Part shown: in pieces, positions 12,572 through 23,034 of the stretch
How the letters are laid out: each line of letters starts with the position of its first letter
How positions within the stretch are numbered: the first letter of the stretch is position 1
Assembly: GCF_004359215.1 (NCBI RefSeq)
Contig: NC_090622.1
Coordinates: forward strand, 2,176,626 to 2,240,625
Direction: 5' to 3'
DNA length: 64,000 nucleotides
Source: Bremia lactucae
Taxonomy: Eukaryota > Oomycota > Peronosporomycetes > Peronosporales > Peronosporaceae
Notes under the pieces: generated by a model
Database searches by the model: none
What the model was told of the DNA's origin: nothing
What the model saw: the letters and a program-made list of their open reading frames with translations, nothing else
Position numbers and translations under genes: made by a program

Positions 12572-12969
12572 ATGTTCGCACTGCCTCAGTGCGAGTGGTG
12601 CCTCACGTCACTTTACGTACACTAGAACGTGCAGAGGAAGACTCTCTTTAAAACACTTGCTTTAAAGAGGGTTGATTAAAAGCTGTATTAATATGATTAA
12701 ATTTTTGTTTTCAATCTACTTAATACTAGCTTAACTATAAGCTATTACAAAACATGTACTGAAAGTATTGTCTTTTTTTCTCTTTGCGTGCGTCCAGCGC
12801 TGACTGGACCGCGGAGAAAGTAGATAGAATGGTCTATATCTATAAATGGATAAGCTTCTAGAATATCACTATGTAAAAAAAATTTCTCCAAATATTATCT
12901 ACCTCTTAGATAATATATTAATCAACAACCTTCAAGTGTTAATTTCATGTAACGATACACCCCGTTACA
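12572..12969 (-). repeat. 3' LTR of A1, truncated at its distal end
   Basis: Ends CCCCGTTACA at 12969, and otherwise matches 19145-19582, including the palindromic TCCAGCGCTGACTGGA and the conserved AAGCTT region. The outer TGTAACGGGG terminus is missing at the family C junction. Confidence 0.9.
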
Positions 12970-12984
12970 TACCCCCTCCCTAAA
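12970..12984 (-). promoter_or_regulatory. Polypurine tract of A1
   Basis: Directly inside the 3' LTR. In element sense it reads TTTAGGGAGGGGGTA followed by the LTR start TGTAACGGGG. The equivalent in A3 (54741-54753) is AAGGGAAGGGTGG. The position fits plus-strand priming. Confidence 0.75.
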
Positions 12985-13175
12985 CGACAATCACTCTGAA
13001 TGTCATTGGGTAGAGTGGTGGGTAGAGTGGTCACTATAAGACCACTTTTTTAAAAACGATGTTGATTAGTCAGAACATTAATTTTTTTATTCTATCGCAT
13101 GGCTAACAAGTCCATGCGGTATGCAAATAGTGCGGCGCCTTCGGCTGCAATCATGCAGCCGCAGGCTATGCATTA

Positions 13176-14788
13176 TTGTCTCTTGCGGCAGACGTTCCGT
13201 CTGCCGTTGTGTCATCTTCTCCCGCAACTTTAAATGTTGCGGGTGCACGTGGTGATACACCACGTGAATGCGACACCTCTTTGGAGGTCGACTACGAATG
13301 CGAGTCGGACGAAATAGCCGACTTGGGGAAAACAGAACAGTCGCCTGATCATCGTCAGGCGGCTGACAAAAAGCCTTCGAATGAGGGGGCTCATCCGAGT
13401 AGACGTGCTGGTAGCATTCGCTACAGCATGTTCGGTTCCGACGATGAGGGTGATTCCTGATCGCCAGTACCGTCTCCCGTGCCGTCATTCGCACATATCA
13501 CTATGCGTGGTGATGACGATGGCGTAAGCCATCATAATTAAAGTTCTTGTGGTACCCCTGCTTCAGTGGGTACCACTCAGGGGATCTTTGATACTAAAAT
13601 GTCTCGTCTTGTTCCTGAGAAAAAGCCGTGGCTTTTGCCAGAACAGCTAATTAATAGCTTGTCTGGAGAGACAACTCCTCACAATAAATACCCCTTATCT
13701 ATTGCGAAAAAGCTGCATGGCATTGATCCCAGCGCGAAGAACTTTCGCGCTGAGGAAGCTTTTTATCTCTATGCTGTTTTTAAGCATCGATGGTGTAGTG
13801 GCAACAATAAGCGAGATAAAGTCTCGCTTATGCAAGCCTGGAGCGCGTTCATTCGGAATGTCATAGGCATTAGACGCGAAGCCTGGCTTCAAAGACGTAA
13901 CGCGATTCGCGTTCAAATTGAGAAACGAACCTTAACGGGTGCAAAGTATAAATTGCATCGGTTGTCACGTGAGGCAAGACTTCCATGCCACGTGGATGAT
14001 CTGTCCGTGTTGTGTTGACAACACGAACCGAGTAAAAGGGAATGTCTATTCCTTTTCTTCGCCCTGGGGAAGGGCTCGCATATCTATCGAGATGCGCGAT
14101 GCGATTGACGTTTCGCAATCGATTCACATGCGCCACGGGCGCGTGTTTTCGATGGACCTTCTGATCCATCGGATGGGTCTCGTCATACTGACGGACGAGG
14201 CCCTCAACGTCAACAAACAGCTGGCTGGGAATGAGGCTCCCAGCTGTCATGTGAAGGTGGATAACCGCGCCAGCGAGCAAGATAACTCGTTCGCTGCCCC
14301 TTAACATCACGGTGGTTTCGAATACGTACCACAAGGAAACGTTGACCACCGTGAAAATCCACCAATGGTTGTGGCGGATGAGTGAAAATTAGATTTGACC
14401 CATGTGTCGGATCTAGAGTCGAAGATCGACAAACTCGATCGCTTCCTCCATGATTTGAGGAGGGACTTGATCACGAGCGCGGTAAGCGACGCTCATTAGA
14501 GCAGACGGTGCAGGTTCACCATATCGAACGATTGGAAGACCGTTCCAAGAGTGCGTACTCTTGTTTGGAGTACGAACGGAATTATCTCGCTCTTCGCGAT
14601 GAGCTGTCGTCAGCTCATCGCGGTTTCGAGGATCTTCGGATCCGACATGAGAATCTTCAGATTCAGTATGTGAATCTGGTTCGCGAGCACAAGAATCTAT
14701 TAGATATTCTTGACAAGAGTTTTCAGATCCGTCCAGGAAGAAACCGCGTACTGATGGTACCGGCGGAGCCGACCAACGTAAAACGTAG
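13176..14788 (+). pseudogene. Opposite-strand (antisense) ORF of A1
   Basis: Runs opposite to gag-pol. The N-terminal piece (13176-13460) is serine- and acid-rich, with YSMFGSDDEGDS at its end. The middle piece (13566-14018) contains EKKPWLLPEQLINSLSGE and EEAFYLYAVFKHRW. The C-terminal piece (to the TAG at 14786-14788) is a predicted coiled coil with IERLEDRSKSAYSCLEYER and ELSSAHRGFEDLR. Equivalent pieces occur in A2 and A3. A few stops and frame changes break the A1 copy. The family is not recognised; a DNA- or RNA-associated or regulatory role is possible but unproven. Confidence 0.6.
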
Positions 14789-17700
14789 GATGCGTTGTCA
14801 TCCTACGTGGCAATTATATTGTGTACGCATTGCCTCTGCGATGTAGTACACGGAAAAGGCCCAATGAACTTGGGTAGTAATATACTGCTACCCACGTAAG
14901 TGATTACACGCTTAGGTAAGTTTACCGTAGAGAGTAGTACTGGGTCATTAATTATAAAAGAAAGAACGTTTGCTCTTCCATGTTTGTCTGCGTTCCGTGT
15001 CTGACGGTCCACTGCGTTGGCAATGGAATCCTGTACGAAACGGACAGCTATTATCTAGTCATCAGAAATTCCTTTGCTGACTCATTGGTTTTGTCTTTTT
15101 CAGTGCGCTTTATGCGCACTGCAATGATTTTTCTCATCTTCGATGTCGATTGTTTCGACATCGACATCATATGCGTCATTGGTAACTACGACGCGTGATG
15201 AGCATGATCCAGAATTGCATTTGCTCGTGCGAGTCCACCCCCCCCCCCCTTAAGCTAGAGGATCCCTCTTATTGGGTGGGTATACGTGAATGGCGTAAGC
15301 TATTCACGAAGATCGGTGTATGCGTTGTAGACGCATGCACCGAATTATTGATGGCGAATTCGACCATCGGTAAAAACTCGCTCCAATTCGGATACGATTG
15401 GACGTAACCAAGAAGTATTTCTTAGAGTACGCGAATCACGCGTTCCGTCTGACCATCTGTCTCTGGATGATCAGAAGTTGACATAGTCAGCCGTGTTCCG
15501 AGAGGTCAGAACACGGATTGCCAAAACTCAGCCGTAAGCCGTGGATCTCCATCCGAGACGAGTTTACGGGGAAACCGTGCAGTTTGAATACCGTGTCGAT
15601 AAAGGCACGGGCACACCCCGGAGCCGTGATCGACTCTGGTTCTGTAGCAAGATGTACCATCTTGCTGAATCAGTCCACAAGAATAAGGATTCCATTGTTT
15701 TTGTGATCGTCTTCCGGAAATCTGAAGGCGCAGTCCATAGGCACGGACTGCCAACATTCTTCCGGAAGTGGTAAATGTTGGAGAGGTGCACAGGATGAAG
15801 GGCTAGGCTTCACCTGTTTACAAACCCTGCAAGCACGAATGTACTTGCGCACGAACTGATACTGGCGGGGCCTGTAAAAGACGCGACTCACTCTGAGATA
15901 AGTTTTCTCACGTCCACGATGCCCACTTGTTTGTGCATCCCATATGACACTCGTACATGATGCGCAAGCGCAGATCATTGTTAGTTGGGACGACGACACG
16001 TGGAGTGTCGCCGGCAGGGCTGCCTAATACAATAAGCCGTTGCGTGTTGTGTATCGATCGGATGATGATCGATATAAAGCCGGTAAATCTTTAAGAGATT
16101 TATCGGATGGATTCATCGGATGATCCATTAAACTCAGAAGGTCCTTATCTTCTGCGTAGGCTTTCTTTATGTCATCAAACAAGGTTGATTACGGAACAAT
16201 TGAAGTGAGTGTTGCAACATTGAAATTATTTTCCCTATTGGAATGCGCAGCCGGCTCTAAATCGGGTCGGCGTGATAACGCATCAGCGACGACATTAAGT
16301 AATCCTGGTTTATATTCGACGGAGAAATTATACTCCGCGAAGAAGGATAGCCACCTCGATTTCTTCGCGGGAGGTGTGAGCTATTTACGGCCGTGCGAAA
16401 TGACGCATGGTCCAAATTATCGATGAACGGTCTATCTCCGAGGTATCGGCGTTTGAGCTGGTACCGTTGCAGCATTCAAGTTATTGAATGCGTGCACTAT
16501 CCACCACCCTCCTGTGGCCTTTTGCACACAGAGTGTCGGAGAGCTACGTGGGGATGGTCCGCTTTAATCGATCGATAAATTCTTTATCGATCGCAAGTAC
16601 TTGTTCACGAGGCAGTGGCAACTGCTTCATAACAGAGTACTCGAGCCCGGTTTGAGCTCGATCTCATGTCGAGTGCCTTTATCCTTAGGCAACTCGCATG
16701 GAACTGTTTCAGGTAATACCTCCCTGAATTCTATTAAATTCTCGTACAGAGGATTTGTCTTGAGTGACTCCCAAGATTGAGTGGTGTATCTTTTAATCCG
16801 AGTCTTCACATCGAGGACACTTTTGTCCATCGATGAGTTGCTTAGAACCCGTTCGTTCTCTGCAAAAGTTACCGCTGACCAAGTGTCGGTTACGTAGTTG
16901 TCCTCAGTGACGAGTACGCAGGTCTGCTTGATTTTACCACCATGCAGATCTCTCAAGAACAGCTCAGGCTCTAGGGTTGGTAATTGAGTTATCTCCGAAG
17001 TTAACTTCGGATGCGCATACAGATCAAGTGTATAAGCGCCTACTCTTGACCCGTCATTAACCAAGACATTCAAGGTCTCGGTTTCTTCCTGGGATTTATC
17101 CACGGGCTGTCGAGGGATCAATCCCTCGGGATGCTGAAGTCTAGTCATTCAGCATTAACTATTTGAGGAAGGTTAATCCGTAAGTGCGTGAAGACTTGTT
17201 CCTTTAACGACTTACGACTGTGATTGCGCTATTACAGTCGGGTCTTCTACGGCAGACTCTCTACTCGACCTAGGATCATCGTGCTGTCCATTTGAACAAC
17301 CGGTATCTTCCTGAAATGTCGCCCGATAGGCGTACATTCATGTCTCAGTCCACTTGACTTATTCGAGTGGTGGACCTTCGGCGCTGCCTGTGCATTAGCA
17401 CAGCCGCCGGCAGCTGACTCCACAGGGTGATTGGTAATCACACTGTGACCTTGTGCCGTTGTACTAATGACCGTACCACAAGTGAGGCCTCGCACTCACT
17501 CGTAGTACACCCGCACGCTTCTGGACGCTCCAAGACGTTCATCAGATGGCCATCTGATGAACAAGTGGCAGGCATCTTTACGGATCGATGATGCCACCTG
17601 AACCTTGGCTTATATCTTCTGAGCTAAGGTAAACCTAGGATGAGATCAAGTTTGTCATTTAAAATCAGTACGATGAAATCGTCATCGTACTGTAAATCTT

Positions 17701-17960
17701 TTAATGTGTAGTGAAATTTCACTACGCGTTTCAATACTGTTATCGATGCGCCTGTCGCTAGACGCACCGTCATCCTCGTTGGAGGGATGTCGAGCTCAAC
17801 AAATTTGAGCCTACGACCCTCTAGCGACTAGCGACGTATAAAGTTGATCGGCGCTCCACAGTCCACTAGAGCTTTAAGTGACAAATCAATTTTCTCTTTC
17901 AATTTCAAGGTGATGAGGGATACCCCATCCCTGGTGCAGATACACGTAATGATTGTGTGT
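14090..17960 (-). pseudogene. Pol of A1: protease, RT remnant, RNase H remnant, integrase, chromodomain
   Basis: High to low coordinates: the protease region near 17550-17900 with ALVDCGAPINF (D-C-G in place of D-S/T-G) followed by an in-frame TAG; the RT N-terminal lead (16627-17148); an internal deletion at about 16437 that fuses the RT start to the RNase H motif GDRPFIDNLDHASFRT; the integrase zinc-binding and core region (about 15500-16000); the GPY/F motif SSILLPKFIGPF (about 14860-14900); and a chromodomain end with VDVEGLVRQYDETHP (about 14160-14205). It cannot encode active enzymes. Confidence 0.85.
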
Positions 17961-18029
17961 CTGGAGCAACTTTAGTCAAGAGATTTGCAAATTCTCTTGA
18001 GGTTGCTGGATCAGTACGGCGTTGCGCCC

Positions 18030-19062
18030 CTACTGACCCCGACCATTTTTTGGCGGTCCGCCTCGCTGTTGCGATTTCGCAACAACGTCGGATCCGCGAC
18101 CGTTGCCCTTTTTGGCATACGGTCCAAAATTACGTTCAGTACCTTTCGGTGCTGGACGTGGGGCACTACGATTATTAGCATAGTGTCCTAACTTTTGACA
18201 GCGATTGCATTTTTCTGCAATCGCTTGTTGTTTGAAAAGCGAGGTCTCTCGCTTTCGATGTAAGAGAGGTCCATGTGCTCTGGACTTCCTAAATCGTGTC
18301 GTCATGGAGGACGATACGATGACGAACTAGCTTAAGCCTGTCTCAAGCTTAAAATCCTTCTATTCCGCAACGGATGTTGCTTCTTGAAGCGTATCCAGTC
18401 CCAAGCGGAACAGGTGGGTCTTTACGGGACCATCCGTAAGACCTTGCATGAACACCGTAATCAACGTGTGTTCTTGGACTATGTTATTTGTTATACAACT
18501 CGCTAAGAGTCGTATGTGCTGAAAATATGCGTGAACATCACGCTTGCCTTGCTTAAGTTTCAGAAGCTCTGAACGAGCTCTGAACTCAGCCCTTGGCGGT
18601 TCAAACGTCTGTTTGAGCCGGGCTTTAAAAGCCTATAGCGACCCAAAGACGTATGGGTCGCGCAACGTAAGGCTCAATGCCCAAGTTTTGGAGCGACCTG
18701 CCTAATCTGATTGAGCGAATGCGACTTGCATTTGCTCGTCGACGATGTGACGTGCCCTTAATGCATCGTCCAACTCGACAAACCATCTCAAGAGAGAGTC
18801 TTCTTCGACTCCCCTATACTTAGAGATGTCAATCTTTCAGGTTTCCGGACGACGCGTGTGCGTCATCCCAGGTACAGGGTTCTGTACTTGTTGTAACCTC
18901 AACAATTCTGCCTGTTGAGAGCCTTGCGGATTAAGCAAGGCTACCTTCTCCTTCGCCTCGTCATGTTCATGTGTATGAACTTGGCGATGATAAATAGAGG
19001 GCATCTTTGTCAAAATCGGACAGCATGGCCAAGATGGCATCGTTCCCTACGGTCGAACTCAT
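18030..19062 (-). pseudogene. Gag of A1
   Basis: Starts at the ATG ending at 19062 (MSSTVGNDAILAMLSDFDKD), the same start seen in A2 and A3. Continues through a helical capsid-like part, a basic QASSSSYR-type stretch, and a nucleocapsid zinc knuckle CNRCQKLGHYANNRS whose final Cys is lost (intact CHRCQKLGHYAHEC in A2). Frame changes interrupt it. The PAPKGTERNFGPYAKKGNGR tail is basic. Confidence 0.82.
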
Positions 19063-19132
19063 TCGTTTGACCGCACTCCTTTCTATGTCACTTAGAAAGG
19101 AGTAGCTATCACGCGAAACGGACGAACTACAA

Positions 19133-19142
19133 AGTGCTACCA
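19133..19142 (-). promoter_or_regulatory. Primer-binding site of A1
   Basis: Two bases inside the 5' LTR. In element sense it reads TGGTAGCACT, complementary to a tRNA 3' end AGTGCTACCA. The same decamer follows the LTRs of families B (43554) and C (25018). Confidence 0.8.
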
Positions 19143-19144
19143 GG

Positions 19145-19582
19145 TGTAACGGAGCACTACTGACTTGTACTGTTTCAATAAAAGTCCACTTCGCACTGCC
19201 TCGGTGCGAGTGGTGCCTCACGTCAGTTCACGCACCTAGTACGTGCAAAGGAAGACTCTCTTTATAGCACTTGCTTAAAAGAGGTTGATAAAACCGTATT
19301 TAATATAATTAAGTTCTTCTGCTTCTGTCTATTAAGTACTAAATTAATTTTAAACTAATACAAAACATGTAATGAAGTCTTATCTGTCTTTTTCTTTTGC
19401 GTGCGTCCAGCGCTGACTGGACCGCGGAGAAAGTAGATATAATGGTGTATATCTACCAATAGATAAGCTTTTAGGAAATTACCACGTAAAGATATATTCT
19501 CCAAATATTCTCTACCTTTTAGATAATATACAATTAACAACCTTAAAGTGTTAATTTTCTTGTAACGATACACCCCGTTACA
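19145..19582 (-). repeat. 5' LTR of A1, complete (438 bp)
   Basis: Bounded by TGTAACGGAG on the left and CCCCGTTACA on the right, a near-perfect 10-bp terminal inverted repeat. In element sense it starts TGTAACGGGGTGTATCGTTACA-like sequence, itself a short palindrome. It contains a TCCAGCGCTGACTGGA palindrome. Confidence 0.92.
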
Positions 19583-20021
19583 CGTGTAGATCGGTTGATT
19601 CAAACTAAAATCAACCAATTAAAAGAATCACTGTCTTATCGCGTCAATATTACCAAAATTGGTAATATTGGAACTGTTAAGTCGAATTTGATAAAAGACC
19701 AAAAAATCTATTGATTTTCTCTTAAAGGAAATCGTATTTATTATTCCTCTTACCGAAAATAATATTTATGAAACGGAAACACCATTACAATGTACTTACA
19801 GGGCTTTTTAAATATGACCTGAATGCCTTTAAGAAATTACCCCGTATTCACCTAACATATGCTCCAGCGCAATTAACAAATTGACGAAATTGACAACCAG
19901 AAATAATTCGGAGTGTACTACTTCAATAGCTTTTAAATGTCAAGTAAAATTTGACGCTTACAGATTTAATTAATACATCAACATTAAATTACGTAGCATC
20001 ATTGTTGTTTGTATTATCCTT
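19583..20021. other. Intergenic, no gene seen
   Basis: AT-rich flank between A1 and the effector gene, including its 3' untranslated side. No LTR or protein match was recognised. Confidence 0.6.
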
Positions 20022-20447
20022 TTAGTTGTCATCTGTATTGAGCTTTTCCATGCCATTTTCAAGATCTATTCTCTTTCTTGCATCGGCTCTTTTTCTTCTT
20101 TTTGCTGCCATTGTTTTTTCAACTGGGTCTATCTCTCTTTTTACAGTCTCTGATTTGCTTGTAGCTCCTTTTGCGGTTGAAGCTGTATCAGTAATCTCTT
20201 TCGCGGCTTCTTGGAACAACTTCTCGTCTTCTTTGGAGAATTTGAATAGTTTGGAGCTGGAAAACATTCTCTCCTCAGATTTCGCAGATTTGCGCAGTTC
20301 TCCAGCTTTCAGGTATCTAGCAACTGGCGCGACTGGGATTGTGTCACGCATTTCCTGCTCTATATTAGCGGCTACGAGGAAAGCACTCGAATCTCCGAGG
20401 GAAATCGCAGACACAAAAATACTGCTAATCAGGAGCATACGCACCAT
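20022..20447 (-). CDS. Candidate secreted effector, RXLK-EER type
   Basis: Start chosen at the ATG ending at 20447, which puts a hydrophobic signal-peptide-like segment (MVRMLLISSIFVSAISLGDS) at the N-terminus; the longer frame from 20546 would bury it. The product is 141 residues. RYLK at residues 44-47 sits where RxLR is expected, with SEER at 57-60 after a typical spacing, so this is an RXLK variant with an intact EER. The C-terminal half is lysine- and glutamate-rich, with a basic cluster KRRKRADARKR at 116-126 that resembles a nuclear localisation signal. No WY-domain motif is evident. Inferred role: delivery into plant cells. It lies alone between retroelements. Confidence 0.75.
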   Translation of the reverse strand: MVRMLLISSIFVSAISLGDSSAFLVAANIEQEMRDTIPVAPVARYLKAGELRKSAKSEERMFSSSKLFKFSKEDEKLFQEAAKEITDTASTAKGATSKSETVKREIDPVEKTMAAKRRKRADARKRIDLENGMEKLNTDDN

Positions 20448-22161
20448 GTCGCTCGTTGAAATAAGAAAGAAAGAGATCTTACTGAGACGGAAGCAAAATG
20501 ATAATGACTCGCTCCAATTAAAACTGTAGCGGTCTCTTGAAAACAAAAATTAAAATTAGACGAGTCATGCAATCGATTGCCACCAATGAAGTGGTGGTAG
20601 CCTTGTCGCAGTAGACCTAATGCGAAAAAGATTAGATTTTTTATGCAAGTTGTAAGGGATAGTGACGCTAACAATAGCAAGTATGAGCTAATATAACGAG
20701 ACTTTCGAAAAACTCCGATCAGGTGGAAGATCCAATACCATTTATCTTGCTTGAAATAGAATGGGGGACCTGACTGTGCGGTGACCATAGGCTTTGTTAG
20801 TTTGCAGTGGCTATCGGGCAATAAATATCTTATGATAGATAAAGAGTAGACATGACAGTCCTGTTTATCATACAAGAATGTCACTGTTTAGCAATTTGTG
20901 CCTCCCCCAACCGAAGTTTCTTAAAAAAAGAACGAGCGGATAACGTGATGCGCTGGCATGCGCGAATCCACTTTTATGGACAAGACGTGAGCGGGACGAC
21001 ATCCTCCCGTTCCTGGACGGAGATAAAGCCTTTTAGCGTAGGACACGTGGAAATCTTGACTTTTTCGTTGCGACAAATAGAGCCGGCATCTGATTCATAT
21101 AAATATGATGGCTTCTTTTTGCACGAAAATTAACGACACGTTTGCTTAACAAATAAGACAAAGCACAACATATTGAATATTTTGCAGCCAATATCACGTG
21201 CTTAGGTATTTAATAGACTCATTGCGCCATTAAGATATAAAGTAATGTCATATCGAACCATTGTACAAGCTCAACAATTGCTGTGGTCACAATATCGGAA
21301 GCAAGCCGACAACTAATCGAGATGCCGTAAAAAAAACTTCCAGCAACTTTCTTGGACTGTTCGGAAATGGATGCGACATTCATGCGTTATTTCGCATCGC
21401 AAGCATTGAGCTGGAAAAAAGTTCAGATTAATTAAGACCATGTTTTTACCACCAGCTGCAGAAACGAAATTTCAAATATATACATCACGCTCATCGATAA
21501 TTGAAATCATCTGGAAGAGAAAATTGGGTATTCATGCGACGATTGAGCGACCAGATGACTTAACACCATGCGACAACACCAAAATATAGTTAGCCCCGGG
21601 AGTGATGACACAGCCATTTTAAAAAGTTGCGTTTTAACCAATATTGTGTCGACACACGCTTCACCACGAGAAATCAAAGCTCCATATATCCTTTTGCAAG
21701 GCAAACGATATTTTTACTTGCGCGTAAAGCATGAGATGCAGTTTTGAGGACAAGAAGTATCCTATAATAGCGTCATTGATATTGGAGATCCGCAAGGGAA
21801 TTTTAGATTTATATGCCCGATAAACAATTTAGGCAACAATAAAAGTATTATTTTGTCCCCAATGATGCAGCAAATGAAGTGCAAGCCACTAAGTAGGAGT
21901 GAAGTATGAAAGTAGAATACCTTCACTCGTCTTTTTGGATCCTTTTGACAAATGATGTGGCTAGATTAAAACTAGACACTGTTTTATTCACGTTCGACTA
22001 GGGAAATATATTTAAACCAAATGTAATTAAATATAAACTTTATCCAATGATTGGATGCCATCTGTAGATGTGTATTCCTGCATGGCGAGCTTACTTTTTT
22101 AAATCGCAGATGATGTCTTGATCCCCTTAAATGCGAAAGCACATTAAGACACAAGGGTGGG
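20448..22161. other. Intergenic, upstream of the effector
   Basis: Contains the effector's promoter side, then AT-rich sequence. A 93-codon plus-strand frame at 20852-21133 has no recognisable motif. No repeat family was recognised until the LTR at 22162. Confidence 0.55.
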
Positions 22162-22371
22162 TGTAGACAGGTGCTACTATAGCAGCCACGCTCTACTTAC
22201 GCACACACCTTTAGGCACAGTGAGAAGGCGGTTTGACCGTCTTCTCACACGTGCAGTGAGATTGTTGGTGGGCCCCTAAGCGACCTCACCCAACGAGCTA
22301 AGTACTTTAGTACAAGTGTCGTCACGGAAGCGGTAATCCGTCTTCACGTGCGCACTTCTTAAGTTGAAAGT
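22162..22371 (-). repeat. Duplicated partial LTR end of family B
   Basis: Repeats the U5-side third of the adjacent full LTR (22372-22902) in the same orientation: both begin TGTAG, share CACGCTCTACTTA and the TGCGCACTT stretch. The two LTR copies are therefore in direct tandem with the outer one truncated. Confidence 0.8.
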
Positions 22372-22902
22372 TGTAGGTGGGCAAGTCTTTATGGGGGCAC
22401 GCTCTACTTAAGCACACACCCTAGCGCAGCGGAGAAGCTGTTTGACCGTCTAATTTCGTGTGCCGTGAGGTAATTGTGGTGGGCGCCTTAGCGACCTCAT
22501 CCAACGCACTAGGTACTCTGGTAAACGTGTCGTCACGGGAGCGGTGATTCGACTCCTCGTGCGCACTTGATAAGTAGAAAGTAGTTTGAGACCGATTTAA
22601 ATATAATCGCATTAAATATAAATTCCAATTTTTACCAAATTGAACTGTCATCTCTATTGATTACACTAATATGTTTTGCGAGCGTATCTCTATATATCTC
22701 GCGTAACGGATGACGCTAGGCGACATCCCTCCTAATGTGAATGCACCTATGTGCATCACATACACAAGGGTTGGTCACAAATGTGAACCACACTCAAGTG
22801 GTGGGTCTAATTACTTTATTTAAGAAATTGACCATCCCCTTGAGTACACCAAGTGTATTTAACGGGGACTGTGTAACATTAGGGCAACTTTAGCCAGTTA
22901 CA
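22372..22902 (-). repeat. 3' LTR of B3 (531 bp)
   Basis: Reads in reverse complement from TGTAACTGGCTAAAG (22902) to a TACA end (22372). Aligns by eye with the complete family B LTR at 46836-47386. Confidence 0.88.
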
Positions 22903-23034
22903 CTATCCACTCCCTTAAAGAACGAAGTTACATTTTAAACTTCGATAAAGTGGAAGGAAGAACTATGCTGCTTGACGCGCCGCTAAGTCTCTGATTCACT
23001 CTAGCGACCTCTGTTTTCATACACGGCGCCAAAG

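Larger units (their letters stand above)
12572..19582 (-). mobile_element. Family A Ty3/Gypsy chromovirus, copy A1
   Basis: Minus-strand element of about 7.0 kb. From right to left: 5' LTR 19145-19582, PBS, gag, protease, RT, RNase H, integrase, chromodomain, an opposite-strand ORF, PPT and a 5'-truncated copy of the 3' LTR (12572-12969). Gag and pol are disabled, and the RT core is deleted at about 16437. The left LTR lacks its first approximately 35-40 bases where it joins family C sequence, so no target duplication can be read. Confidence 0.9.

Noticed and set aside
17247..17495. Identical 82-codon minus frames at 17247-17495 and 34793-35041 as a conserved small gene
   Set aside because: Identity extends well beyond the frame on both sides and is part of the A1/A2 conversion-like tract, so it does not indicate a gene.
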